A DNA stretch of 64,000 bases. It comes from Candidatus Competibacteraceae bacterium (lineage in GTDB: Bacteria; Pseudomonadota; Gammaproteobacteria; Competibacterales; Competibacteraceae). Every line of letters starts with the position of its first letter. The stretch's first letter is position 1. The notes under the pieces were generated by a model. The model saw only the letters and a program-made list of their open reading frames with translations. It did not search any database and was not told the origin of the DNA. The translations under genes were made by a program, and so were the position numbers. Where the stretch lies: positions 620,001 to 684,000 of the forward strand of contig JADJQQ010000004.1 in NCBI GenBank assembly GCA_016712625.1. The letters are read 5' to 3'. Of the stretch, positions 43,820 through 52,827 are shown piece after piece.

Positions 43820-43981
43820 ATGAAACGTAAGTCGACCATTCTAGCCTTTTTAATGGCGCTCCCGATCCTGTTCTTAGGCAGCGGCTTAAGCGCTTGCAAC
43901 ACCGTCAAGGGCGCCGGTCAAGATGTAAAATCCGCCGGTAAAGCCATCGAAAACAAGGCGGAAGACGAAAAGAAATATTAA
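43820..43981 (+). CDS. Entericidin A/B-like lipoprotein
   Basis: A 53-residue lipoprotein. A signal of basic residues and a hydrophobic stretch (ILAFLMALPILFLGSG) ends in the lipobox LSAC. The mature part begins CNTVKGAGQDVKSAGKAIE, the hallmark of entericidins and their many relatives. In E. coli entericidins form an antidote/toxin pair affecting cell lysis, but in most proteobacteria the role of single copies is unknown. TGGAGG lies 9 nt before the ATG. Only one copy is present. Confidence 0.85.
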   Translation: MKRKSTILAFLMALPILFLGSGLSACNTVKGAGQDVKSAGKAIENKAEDEKKY

Positions 43982-44007
43982 TTGAGCTTCGTTACGCCGC
44001 CGTTTTC

Positions 44008-44047
44008 ACCGGGGTGGCGCCAGCGTCATCGGCTGACGCGCCCCGGT
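44008..44047. terminator. Hairpin between entericidin gene and pgi
   Basis: An interrupted stem: outer ACCGGGG/CCCCGGT and inner GCGTCA/TGACGC with a 5-nt loop. It lies 26 nt after the entericidin-like stop and just before the convergent pgi end. The plus-strand tail is TTTACT, a weak U-tract. Confidence 0.6.
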
Positions 44048-44060
44048 TTACTATTTCCTG

Positions 44061-45701
44061 TCAGCTTGATTCGCGATAAAACTGGATCAGACCCAAGGTC
44101 GAAGCGTCATGACCCGCTGCGGGTTGGGTGCCTTTTAGTTCCGGCAAGATAGCGTTCGCCAGCTGCTTGCCCAGTTCCACGCCCCACTGATCGAAGGAAT
44201 TGATGTTCCAGATCACGCCTTGAACGAACACCTTGTGCTCGTAAAGCGCAATCAGCGAACCCAAGACGTGCGGCGTTAGTCGGCGATAGAACAAGCAGGT
44301 GCTGGGACGATTGCCGGGAAAAATCTTGTAAGGCAACAGCTTCTCTAGCGCCTCGCCGCTCAATCCCTGCTTTTCCAGTTCGGCGCGGGCCTGCGCCTCG
44401 GTCTTGCCGACCATGAGCGCCTCGGCTTGGGCCAGACAATTGGCCAGTAAAATCGGGTGATGGTCGCCGATGGGATTCGGGCTTTGCGCCGGAGCCAGAA
44501 AATCGGCCGGGACCAGGTGCGTTCCCTGATGTAAAAGCTGATAAAAAGCGTGCTGGCCATTGTTACCCAAGCCGCCCCAGATGATCGGCCCGGTCTTGAC
44601 CGTAACCGCATGGCCCTCGCGGTCGATGGACTTGCCGTTACTCTCCATGTCCAGTTGTTGCAGATAATCCGGCAACGAGCGCAGATAATCATCGTACACC
44701 AGCATCACTTGACTGTCGGCCCCGAAAAAGTCGAGATACCAGACACCCAGCAAAGCCAGAATCACTGGCAAATTATCCGCCAGCGGCGCGGCGCGGAAAT
44801 GCTCGTCCATCGCGTGAGCGCCTTCCAGCAACTCAATGAAATGATCCATGCCGAGATAAACGATGATCGGCAGGCCGATGGCCGACCACAACGAATAACG
44901 GCCGCCAACCCAGTCCCAGAAACCAAACATGTTAGCGGTGTCGATGCCGAACTTGCTCACCCCCTCGGCGTTGGTCGAGACCGCCACGAAATGCTTGGCC
45001 ACCGCTGATTCATCACCCAATTCCTTGACGAGCCAGGCGCGGGCGGTATGCGCGTTGGTCATGGTCTCCTGGGTGGTAAACGTCTTGGAAGCGACGATGA
45101 ACAACGTGCTTTCCGGGTCGCATTCGGCTAGAACATGGCTGATGTGCGCGCCGTCCACATTAGAGACGAAATGCATCCGCAAAGTGGGATCAGCGTAGGG
45201 TTGCAGCGCTTGACAAATCATCTTTGGCCCAAGATCGGAGCCGCCGATGCCAACATTGACCACATCACGGATGCGTTTGCCGGTGTGACCCCGCCATTTG
45301 CCGCGTCGGATCTGATCGGCGAATTTACGAGCGTGCTCCAGCACCTCGTTCACTTCCGGCATCACGTCCTGGCCCTTGACATAGATCGGCCGGTCGCTGC
45401 GATTGCGCAACGCGGCATGCAACACCGCGCGCTGTTCGGTATGGTTAATGATCTCGCCGTTGAACATCCGCTCGGCCCAAGCGGGCACGTTTGCCTGGCG
45501 AGCCAGCTCGATGAGCAGATCGAAGGTTTCCCCGGTGATGCGGTGCTTGGAAAAATCGACCAATAAATCGCCAAACCGTCTGGAGAACTGGGTGAAACGC
45601 TGGGGATCGGCGGCGAATAAATCGCGCAGGTGCTGGTCGGCGATAGCGGTATGATGATTTTTCAGTTGTTGCCAGACCGGCAGGTTGCTGGGAACGGACA
45701 T
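44061..45701 (-). CDS. pgi: Glucose-6-phosphate isomerase
   Basis: Interconverts glucose-6-phosphate and fructose-6-phosphate, linking glycolysis, gluconeogenesis and glycogen. Family blocks present are VVNVGIGGSDLGPKMI near residue 150, VASKTFTTQETMTNA near 205 and GRYSLWSAIGLPI near 268. The catalytic region QLDMESNGKSIDREG near 345 and the C-terminal FDQWGVELGK with its Lys complete it. The ATG at 45701 follows AAGGA; the upstream in-frame Met at 45719 has none. Size (546 aa) fits the gammaproteobacterial enzyme. It lies between the two kinase/phosphatase sets without clear link. Confidence 0.97.
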   Translation of the reverse strand: MSVPSNLPVWQQLKNHHTAIADQHLRDLFAADPQRFTQFSRRFGDLLVDFSKHRITGETFDLLIELARQANVPAWAERMFNGEIINHTEQRAVLHAALRNRSDRPIYVKGQDVMPEVNEVLEHARKFADQIRRGKWRGHTGKRIRDVVNVGIGGSDLGPKMICQALQPYADPTLRMHFVSNVDGAHISHVLAECDPESTLFIVASKTFTTQETMTNAHTARAWLVKELGDESAVAKHFVAVSTNAEGVSKFGIDTANMFGFWDWVGGRYSLWSAIGLPIIVYLGMDHFIELLEGAHAMDEHFRAAPLADNLPVILALLGVWYLDFFGADSQVMLVYDDYLRSLPDYLQQLDMESNGKSIDREGHAVTVKTGPIIWGGLGNNGQHAFYQLLHQGTHLVPADFLAPAQSPNPIGDHHPILLANCLAQAEALMVGKTEAQARAELEKQGLSGEALEKLLPYKIFPGNRPSTCLFYRRLTPHVLGSLIALYEHKVFVQGVIWNINSFDQWGVELGKQLANAILPELKGTQPAAGHDASTLGLIQFYRESS

Positions 45702-46461
45702 GGACAGCTTCCTTATCAAGTTGTTGGAATACTGGCGAAACCGGATGAACGTTGGGTCTTATCTATTGGGCGTCGGCTGGCGCGTCGCGCCTGTGGCGTC
45801 AAGGTCCCGTGGCCCTGAGATTACTATAGTTTCCATCGAAGTAGCTGTCGAATTCCAAGCCATTTTTCACTGTTACAGCACCAGTGGCGCTTTAAATTTC
45901 TGCTTCCACGGCATTGGGTGGAACTCGCGCCGGATTCTTCGCAAGTGATTAAAAGCTTTAACCATGGCCGCCAGCGCTGCCCATCGGATTGACGAATCCT
46001 GAAATCAGATGATCACCGCCAAAACCGCGCAAGGTGCATAACCACGGGAAGTGGAACAGAAATTGATCCTGCTCCAAGCGACCTTCGAAACGATGGCAAA
46101 CTAACGCAAATCGCGGGGCCGGTTCAGCCTGCTCGGCAGCTTGACGATGGTATTACACTGTGGGGGTCGCACTGCTGGCCCTATTATCCCAAACCATCCA
46201 ATCAGCCGCCGATCTGTAATCTACCCTTCCGCTCACAAGACCTTTTCAAAACGCTCGGCGCGCCATGGCGAGGGCAGCTTCCGGCGATGAAAGGACCGCC
46301 GAGCGCGAGCCCAGAAGAGCCGACGAAGAAATCGCTCGCTTGATAGAGCGGCCTATGTATGATCATCGGCCGTGGGTATTTGGTGAGGAACCCGCACCCT
46401 AGCCATCTTGCGAATGCAGTATAGTCATACCCTTGGCCAGCCCGCTGATGGAGAGACCGCA
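45702..46461. other. 760-bp region without a recognisable gene
   Basis: Between divergent pgi and yegL. Open frames on either strand lack ribosome binding sites and recognisable protein sequence, and several short frames are interrupted by stops. It could contain decayed coding sequence, a small RNA or long leader; nothing specific can be supported. Confidence 0.5.
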
Positions 46462-47157
46462 ATGAACCAACCTGACCTATCTCATCAAACGCCATTCGGC
46501 GTCGATTTTAGCGTCGCTGAATTCGCCGACAATCCGGAGCCGCGCTGTCCCTGTGTTTTGCTGCTGGACAATTCCTGGTCAATGAATGGGTCGCCAATCA
46601 ATGAGCTCAATGAAGGATTGGCCACTTTCAAGGAAGAATTATTGGCCGACAGCCTTGCCGCCAAGCGGGTTGAAATCGCCCTGGTCAGCTTTGGACCGGT
46701 TCAAGTGGTCAACGAATTCCAAACCGCCGAACACTTTACGCCGCCGCACTTGAGCGCGCAGAAAGACACGCCGATGGGTCTGGCCATCATGAAAGGACTC
46801 GAGCTGCTCCACCAGCGCAAAGCTCTGTATCGAGAACACGGTATTCCTTTCTTCCGACCTTGGGTGTTTCTCATTACCGACGGCACGCCCACCGATGAGT
46901 GGAAATCCGCCGCCAACGAAATCCGCAAAGGCGAAGAGAGTCGGGCTTTCGCCTTTTTTGCCGTGGGGGTCGAGGGCGCTAATCTAGACATCCTGCAACA
47001 GATTTCAATCCGCCAACCATTGCGTCTGCGGGGGTTGCGGTTCCGCGAACTGTTTCAATGGCTGTCCAACTCAATGCGCTCGATTTCACGCTCGGTACCG
47101 GGCATGGATGTCCCGTTGAACAATCCCACCAGCCCCGACGGTTGGGCTTCGGTATGA
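46462..47157 (+). CDS. yegL: vWA-domain protein YegL (TerY-like)
   Basis: A 231-residue von Willebrand A domain protein. The MIDAS reads DNSWSMNG with a Trp where E. coli YegL has Gly, followed by DTPMGLAI and the acidic loop ITDGTPTDEW. The blocks FADNPEPRCPC, FFRPWVFLITDG and FRELFQWLS match E. coli YegL closely. TerY-type vWA proteins form conserved triads with a PP2C-like phosphatase and a kinase, thought to act in a metal-dependent stress or nucleic-acid-linked signalling system. The ATG at 46462 follows GGAGAG at 8 nt. The PP2C gene overlaps by ATGA, showing co-translation. Confidence 0.92.
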   Translation: MNQPDLSHQTPFGVDFSVAEFADNPEPRCPCVLLLDNSWSMNGSPINELNEGLATFKEELLADSLAAKRVEIALVSFGPVQVVNEFQTAEHFTPPHLSAQKDTPMGLAIMKGLELLHQRKALYREHGIPFFRPWVFLITDGTPTDEWKSAANEIRKGEESRAFAFFAVGVEGANLDILQQISIRQPLRLRGLRFRELFQWLSNSMRSISRSVPGMDVPLNNPTSPDGWASV

Positions 47158-48164
47158 GCGAGCTGTACGGCTGGCGCTATGTTCACGCCAGCACCATCGG
47201 CGTCGCCCATTTGGCCGAGGGGATCGAATGTCAGGATGCCTGTGCGGTGCAACAGCTATCCACGCCAGAACTGGGCACGATCCTGATCCTGGCGGCCGCC
47301 GATGGAGCCGGCAGCGCGGCGCGGTCTCGCACCGGCGCTCAATTGGCGTGCCAGACCTTTCTAGCCGAGTGCGCCTCGCGCCTGTTAGCCGATCATCCGC
47401 TGGACTGGACTGAAACCACCGCGAGGGATTTCTTTGAAAGCGTCCGATGTGCGTTGATCCAACAGGCCGCCGCCGAGAATTTACCGCTTCGGGAATTCGC
47501 CTGTACTTTATTAGGGGCGGTCGTTGTGGCGGATCATGCGCTCTTCTTACAGATCGGCGATGGGGTTATCGTGCTTGGGGCGGAGGATGAGTACCGCCCC
47601 GTTTTTTGGCCGCAAACTGGTCAATACGTGAACGAAACCCGTTTTGTGACCGATCCTGATGCGGCTACCTATCTGGCGCACACCGTCACGGTGGAACCTG
47701 TCGTTGAAATCGCGCTGTTGACCGATGGTTTGCAAATGCTGGCGCTGCATTATCACCACAGGCAGGCCCATGCCCCGTTCTTTCGACCCGTTTTCCAACA
47801 GCTGCGCACGCATTCGGAACCTGGCTGCCCCGCCTCTCTGATGTCTGCATTGGAGGAGTTTCTAGCGAGTCCAGCCGTCAATCAACGCACCCATGACGAC
47901 AAAACCTTGGTTTTGGCCACCCGATTGCCGCCACTAGCCCCCACACACCCCGCCGACGAACCGGATGCCATGGCGTCAATGTCGACTCCGATGGAACCTA
48001 AAGCCATCGCCGCGCGCGAAACCGCCGCCGTGGATTCCTCCTCCCCAACACCTACAGCCCCCGCTGCCGACCTGACTCTCAGCGATGCCAACCCCTCCCC
48101 TGACGCCTCCGATGCCACATCCGCCGCACTCGTCCGAGAAAACAACGGTGACAAGGCTTTATAG
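47154..48164 (+). CDS. yegK: PP2C-like phosphatase YegK-type
   Basis: A 336-residue PP2C-fold protein, more divergent than the phosphatase at 41939. Motifs visible are GIECQDAC (in place of the RxxNQD motif), AAADGAGSA with the metal Asp, LLTDGLQMLAL and RTHDDKTLVLA near the end of the domain. After about residue 270 a Pro/Ala/Ser/Thr-rich tail extends into the reading frame of the next gene. The start overlaps the yegL stop by ATGA. It is the middle gene of the YegL-YegK-YegI-like triad and would dephosphorylate targets of the kinase that follows. Confidence 0.87.
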   Translation: MSELYGWRYVHASTIGVAHLAEGIECQDACAVQQLSTPELGTILILAAADGAGSAARSRTGAQLACQTFLAECASRLLADHPLDWTETTARDFFESVRCALIQQAAAENLPLREFACTLLGAVVVADHALFLQIGDGVIVLGAEDEYRPVFWPQTGQYVNETRFVTDPDAATYLAHTVTVEPVVEIALLTDGLQMLALHYHHRQAHAPFFRPVFQQLRTHSEPGCPASLMSALEEFLASPAVNQRTHDDKTLVLATRLPPLAPTHPADEPDAMASMSTPMEPKAIAARETAAVDSSSPTPTAPAADLTLSDANPSPDASDATSAALVRENNGDKAL

Positions 48165-50148
48165 CGGCGCCAGCCGTTGGGTCGAGTTAGGGAAATTATT
48201 GGGGCGCGGCGGCGAAGGCGCGGTGCATGAAATAAGCGGCCGTCCAGGTTTCGTCGCTAAAATCTACCATCAACCGCTCACTTCCGATAAAGCACTGAAG
48301 CTGGAAGGCATGGCCCGGCACGCGCATCCGGGTTTGCTGGAAATCGCCGCCTGGCCGGTCGATGTCCTGCGCGCCTCCTCGAATGGTCCGATTCAGGGCT
48401 TTGTCATGCCGCGAGTCAATGGCTATCATGAAATTCACAGCCTGTATGGTCCCTCCCATCGCAAGCGCACTTTTCCCCATGCCGACTGGTCGTTTCTGGT
48501 TCACGCCGCCCGCAATTTGGCGAGCGCATTTGAGGCGATTCATGCCCGCGGCCACGCGGTGGGCGATGTCAACCCGGGCAACGTGGTGGTTTCGGCGCAA
48601 GCACTCGTCAAAATGATCGATTGCGACTCGTTCCAAATCGATACCGGCGACCGAATTTTTCTTTGTGATGTCGGCGTACCACAATTTACCGCCCCAGAAT
48701 TGCAGGACCGCCCCTTCCATGGCCTAAGGCGCACGCCCGATCATGATGCCTTTGGGTTGGCCTTGCTTTGTTTCCACCTGCTGTTCATGGGCCGCCACCC
48801 CTTTGCCGGTCGCTACCGAGGCAAGGGCGACATGCCCATCGAGCGCGCCATCAAGGAATATCGCTTCGCTTTCGGCTCGCGCGCCGCTGGCCGGCTGATG
48901 GAGCCTCCACCACATACCTTACCGCTCGACGCACTGCCCCAATCCGTCGCGACGCTATTCGAGCGCGCTTTCACTTCCTCGGCGCCCGCTCCGCGGCGGC
49001 CGAGCGCACGCGAGTGGCGCTTGGCGTTAGAACGGCTCAATCGCGAGCTGCGCTCCTGTAGCCGCGGTACGGCGCATAAATACCCAGCGCTCTCTGCGGA
49101 TTGCCCGTGGTGCGCGTTGGAAAAAGCCAGCGGAGCGGTCTTTTTTGTGCCCCCGCAACGGCCGGCCACCACCGAATCGGCGGTCAACCACCGGGACTTT
49201 CAGCTCGATGCGATCTGGAAGCGAATTTTGGGCGTGGCGCCTCCCATCGCCGAAGCCATGCCACACCCAACGGCGCAGGCTCCGATCAGCCCAACGCCGC
49301 TGCCAGAAATCATAAAGCGCACGAGCCAGTTCAACTTCGGCAAAACGCTGGCCATTGGCGGCGCGGTGTTGCTCGCCGCCTTGGCGCGGCCCGCCCTGAT
49401 CTGGTTATGGCTGTTGCTCGCTTTTGCCATCTGGCCGTTCACCCAGAACAGCAGCGTGCGGCGCGAGCGGCAGCGCCGCCGCTTGGCCTTGTTAGCCGCA
49501 CAGCGGGAAATGATGGAGCTCCAGGCTACCTGGCAAGAGCGAGCCACTGACCAGCCTTTCATCCGGGAACTGCACCATTTGCACCTTCTCCGTGACTGTT
49601 ACCGGAATCTGTCGGCCGAACTCCAGCGGGATTTGCAACGGCTGGACGCCAACCAGCGCCAGATGCAATTGCAAGCCTTTCTGGAAAATCACTTCATCGA
49701 TACCGCTCAAATTCCGGGAATTCGGACCACCGACCGTATGGCGCTAGAGTCCTACGGCATTGAAACGGCCGCCGATGTAACAGCGGCGGCTCTGGAAACT
49801 GTTCCGGGCTTTGGGCAGCATCTTGGCCGCCAGCGGGTAGCCGCCTTGCTGGCTTGGCGTCAGACACTTGAACAACGTTTCCGACACGATCCCCGGCAGC
49901 GCGTCGATCCCGCCGCCATCGCCAATCTTCAGCAACACTATACCGAACAGCGGCTGGGCATTGAGCAGGAATTGCTGGCGGCTCCCGATAAACTCGCTAA
50001 AATTAAAGCAGAAATACTCAAACAGCGCGCTCAACTTAATATCGCCCTGATCCGCCAAGCGATGCAGGAAGCGCAAGCCCAAGCCGATCTGCGGTTATTC
50101 CGCCGCACGGGTCTGGTTGTTTTTTCCAGATGGCGCAATCGCGTTTAG
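48085..50148 (+). CDS. yegI: Protein kinase with zinc-binding and helix-hairpin-helix segments, YegI-type
   Basis: A 687-residue protein if it starts at ATG 48085; a GTG at 48148, closer to the yegK stop, would remove 21 residues. The kinase domain (about 33-320) has a Gly loop GRGGEGAVHE, Lys in VAKIY and a variant catalytic loop GDVNPGN (Asp161, Asn166) with DCD (179-181) in place of DFG. A Cys/His cluster ending CPWC (340-343) is a likely zinc ribbon. Membrane helices lie at about 421-453, a coiled coil follows, and a helix-hairpin-helix at about 545-592 (DRMALESYGIETAADVTAAA). This layout matches the COG4248/YegI kinases. The HhH suggests contact with nucleic acid. Confidence 0.92.
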   Translation: MPTPPLTPPMPHPPHSSEKTTVTRLYSGASRWVELGKLLGRGGEGAVHEISGRPGFVAKIYHQPLTSDKALKLEGMARHAHPGLLEIAAWPVDVLRASSNGPIQGFVMPRVNGYHEIHSLYGPSHRKRTFPHADWSFLVHAARNLASAFEAIHARGHAVGDVNPGNVVVSAQALVKMIDCDSFQIDTGDRIFLCDVGVPQFTAPELQDRPFHGLRRTPDHDAFGLALLCFHLLFMGRHPFAGRYRGKGDMPIERAIKEYRFAFGSRAAGRLMEPPPHTLPLDALPQSVATLFERAFTSSAPAPRRPSAREWRLALERLNRELRSCSRGTAHKYPALSADCPWCALEKASGAVFFVPPQRPATTESAVNHRDFQLDAIWKRILGVAPPIAEAMPHPTAQAPISPTPLPEIIKRTSQFNFGKTLAIGGAVLLAALARPALIWLWLLLAFAIWPFTQNSSVRRERQRRRLALLAAQREMMELQATWQERATDQPFIRELHHLHLLRDCYRNLSAELQRDLQRLDANQRQMQLQAFLENHFIDTAQIPGIRTTDRMALESYGIETAADVTAAALETVPGFGQHLGRQRVAALLAWRQTLEQRFRHDPRQRVDPAAIANLQQHYTEQRLGIEQELLAAPDKLAKIKAEILKQRAQLNIALIRQAMQEAQAQADLRLFRRTGLVVFSRWRNRV

Positions 50149-50175
50149 GCGGTCTCGACACGCCGGAGGACTTTG

Positions 50176-50790
50176 ATGGGAAGACGCAACGAACATACCC
50201 GAGAAGAACTGCGTGAAATCTCCCTGCAGGCTGCTGAACAGCTCGTCATTGCTCACGGTTTGATGGGATTGAGCGCTCGTAAAGTCGCTGCTGGCATCGG
50301 CTATACGGTGGGCAGTTTGTACATGGTTTTTCGCAACTTTGACGATCTGATCATTCAGATGAACGAGCGCACATTGGATGCGCTGTACGAGAAACTGGCG
50401 GCGGCGGTCACTAATCCACCGTCACCGACCGCCGCGATTGAAGCGCTGGCGCAGACTTATCTGGCGTTTGCGCTCTCCGAGACCAATCGATGGCTGGCGC
50501 TGTATGAACACCGTATGCCCGAAGGACAAGCCGCACCCGACTCTTTCGCCGAAAAAGTGGCTCGGATGTTCGAGTTGGTGCAGCAGCATTTGGCGTCATT
50601 GTGCCCGCACCGGTCATTCGAGGAAATCTCGCTGGCGGCTCGCGCGTTATGGAGCGGCATCCATGGCGTTTGCGTGCTCAGTCTCGACCGCAAATTAGAG
50701 AGTATCGGCGGCCGCACCATGCAACAGGTCGCCAATTCGCTACTCGATAATTATCTAGCCGGCTTTGTCGCCCAAGGTGTCTCTCGCTAA
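50176..50790 (+). CDS. TetR-family transcriptional regulator
   Basis: A 204-residue regulator. The N-terminal helix-turn-helix is typical: LSARKVAAGIGYTVGSLYMVFRNFDDLI at about residues 38-65. The C-terminal half is an all-helical ligand domain with the WSGIHGVCVLSL segment common in TetR_C subfamilies. GGAGGA lies 5 nt before the ATG, about 27 nt after yegI, so it may be the last gene of that transcript. Its target is unknown; it could be the triad itself or genes elsewhere. It converges on ubiV. Confidence 0.87.
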   Translation: MGRRNEHTREELREISLQAAEQLVIAHGLMGLSARKVAAGIGYTVGSLYMVFRNFDDLIIQMNERTLDALYEKLAAAVTNPPSPTAAIEALAQTYLAFALSETNRWLALYEHRMPEGQAAPDSFAEKVARMFELVQQHLASLCPHRSFEEISLAARALWSGIHGVCVLSLDRKLESIGGRTMQQVANSLLDNYLAGFVAQGVSR

Positions 50791-50867
50791 TTTGGATGTC
50801 CTGACAACGAGTGGAAGATAACTGAACGCATGTCACCGAGGAGACTGCTATTTTGACGTAGTGCGCC

Positions 50868-51791
50868 TTAGGTAATCGCCTGCGAAATAACCCGCATTCC
50901 TGGTTGTCCCCGCCAATAACCATCGCAAGCGCCAAATGGCAAAGCGGCATTCAATTGCGCAGCTTCTTCAACAGGATCGACCTCCCCACCCAAGCAGGCG
51001 GCAAACACCGCAACCACTGTCTCCGTACCGTCAGGCTGAGGGCTAATCCGTAGTATATCTACTTTCAGCTCTCGTAATTCCGCCAGTTCCGCCAACAAAT
51101 TGCAGGTCTGAGCGGATTGCGTCTGGATACCGTTAAGCGCCAGAAACGCTTGGCCTTCGCGGGTGCTGAGCGCTAATCCTTCGGGATAGTCGAGACAGCG
51201 ATACTGGCAATCGTCCTTTGGCAGATTGTGATGGCGAGCGGTGAAGCAGCGAGCGGAATAAGCCAGCGGTAAGCGGCCGTAAACAAACACCTCGGTTTCC
51301 ACGTTTGCCGGTCGTTTGGCCTGAATTGCGGCTAAGGTCTGCCGCGAGAGCTCCACCGGCATCATCCAACGTTTCGCACCCAGCCCGGCCAAGAACCGCA
51401 ACGTCCGGTCGCTGTAGACATTGATCCCGGTTCCGAGCACGAACGGCACCTTTTGCTCTGATAATAACCGCACCGCGCTCATGTCGTTGGCTTCGACCGT
51501 AAACCGGCCGTTTTCACACAACCGGCGCAAGGTCTTAAGTTCCGATTCCGCTTCCAGCAAAGCCATGGTGGACAGCACCACTTCCTTGCCCGCCGCGCGC
51601 ATTCGTTCGGCCAAATCCAGCCAATCGCTGGTATTCAGCGCATGGCGCTTGGAGCAAACCGTTTCACCCAAATAAATGATATCCACCGCGGTGGCGCTTA
51701 TCCGCTCGTAAAAATCGAGCAGCTTTTCCTTGGGCCAATAATACAGCACCGGCCCCAAGGCGAGTTTTAGCTGATAGTCGATTCCGGCCAT
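50868..51791 (-). CDS. ubiV: O2-independent ubiquinone hydroxylation protein UbiV
   Basis: Peptidase-U32-like protein that works with UbiU to hydroxylate ubiquinone precursors without oxygen, using 4Fe-4S clusters. The 307-residue product carries cysteines near FTVEAND and in CFTARHHNLPKDDCQYRC, the usual cluster ligands. The ATG at 51791 overlaps the ubiU stop (TAATG), so the two are co-translated. A TTG start three codons upstream is possible. The third component UbiT is not adjacent. This gene supports anaerobic respiration using ubiquinone. Confidence 0.9.
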   Translation of the reverse strand: MAGIDYQLKLALGPVLYYWPKEKLLDFYERISATAVDIIYLGETVCSKRHALNTSDWLDLAERMRAAGKEVVLSTMALLEAESELKTLRRLCENGRFTVEANDMSAVRLLSEQKVPFVLGTGINVYSDRTLRFLAGLGAKRWMMPVELSRQTLAAIQAKRPANVETEVFVYGRLPLAYSARCFTARHHNLPKDDCQYRCLDYPEGLALSTREGQAFLALNGIQTQSAQTCNLLAELAELRELKVDILRISPQPDGTETVVAVFAACLGGEVDPVEEAAQLNAALPFGACDGYWRGQPGMRVISQAIT

Positions 51792-52822
51792 TACTGCCAA
51801 ATCCGATGATAAGCGCCCAGTGTGGTCTGCTGGCCTTCCGAGACCTTCCCCAATTCTCGCAACCAGTCCGGTTGGGGCGTATAAGCCACTGGATTGCGGT
51901 GACTGGCATCAATCGCCGCCCGCCAGACCTTGGTAACCTGCGTCACATAGGCCGGGCTGCGCTGGCGGCCTTCAATCTTGATGGCGGCGATGCCCATGCG
52001 CTGCAATTCCGGCAGCAATTCCAAAGTATTCAGGCTAGTCGGCTCTTCAATGGCGTAATAGGTCTGATCGGCCACTTCAAACCGGCCCTTGCATAGAGTG
52101 GGATAACCGGCGGGTTCTCCCGGCGCATAGCGGTCAATCAACAAGCCGCCGAGCCGCGTTTCCAGTCCGCGCGGTGTTTCTTCCCAGCGTACAGCCTTGG
52201 CTGGCGAACAGACCCCGCACATATTGGGCGATTCGCCGGTGACATAGGATGACAGCAGGCAGCGGCCTTCCACCATGATGCACAATCCGCCAAAGCCGAA
52301 GACTTCGAGATCGACTGGACTGTTCTCTAAAACATGGCGGACTTGCGGCAACGACAGAACGCGCGGCAGCACGACTCGCTTAATACCGAAATGGTCGTGA
52401 TAGAAGCGGATCGCTTCGTAATTGGTGGCGGAACCCTGCACCGACAAATGCAGCGGCAGCTGGGGATGGGTGCGCTGGGCGTAGTCCAACACGCTGATAT
52501 CAGCGGCGATAATGGCGTCTACGCCCAACTCCGCCGCTTGGTCGACCGCCCGTTTCCACCGCTCCCAACCCGTCGGTTGCGGGAAGGTATTGAGAGCGAC
52601 GAACACCCGCCGCTTCTTGGCGTGGGCATACTGAATCCCTTGGGCCGCCATTTTGGCGTCGAAATTCAAACCGGGGAAATGGCGCGCGTTGGTGTCGTCG
52701 CGAAACCCGATATAGACTGAATCGGCGCCATGATCGACAGCCGTTTTTAGCGACGGCAAATTGCCGGCCGGGCAGACCAGTTCCAGCCGTTTTGATGCAC
52801 TGGCCACAGCGGAAGCGGTCAT
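51791..52822 (-). CDS. ubiU: O2-independent ubiquinone hydroxylation protein UbiU
   Basis: U32-family partner of UbiV, 343 residues. Opening with LELVCPAGNLPSLKTAVDHG, it contains the cluster-binding cysteines in GLCIMVEGRC and SPNMCGVC, plus a fourth in YPTLCKGRF. IKIEGRQRSPAYV near residue 295 is typical of U32 proteins. The ATG at 52822 follows GGGGAG at about 10 nt; a longer frame to 52894 runs inside purD. The gene begins 5 nt after the purD stop, so it is probably expressed with purine genes in this organism. Confidence 0.92.
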   Translation of the reverse strand: MTASAVASASKRLELVCPAGNLPSLKTAVDHGADSVYIGFRDDTNARHFPGLNFDAKMAAQGIQYAHAKKRRVFVALNTFPQPTGWERWKRAVDQAAELGVDAIIAADISVLDYAQRTHPQLPLHLSVQGSATNYEAIRFYHDHFGIKRVVLPRVLSLPQVRHVLENSPVDLEVFGFGGLCIMVEGRCLLSSYVTGESPNMCGVCSPAKAVRWEETPRGLETRLGGLLIDRYAPGEPAGYPTLCKGRFEVADQTYYAIEEPTSLNTLELLPELQRMGIAAIKIEGRQRSPAYVTQVTKVWRAAIDASHRNPVAYTPQPDWLRELGKVSEGQQTTLGAYHRIWQ

Positions 52823-52827
52823 GGGCC

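Noticed and set aside
46202..46495. 97-codon frame upstream of and antisense to yegL start
   Set aside because: No recognisable sequence, no ribosome binding site, overlaps the yegL leader.
34399..50148. Type VI secretion system regulatory cluster
   Set aside because: Kinase, PP2C and FGE-like parts recall PpkA/PppA/TagR, but no structural or ATPase genes of T6SS occur in the window.
46408..50790. Tellurite-resistance (ter) island
   Set aside because: Only the TerY-like triad is present; no terB/C/D/Z genes lie nearby.
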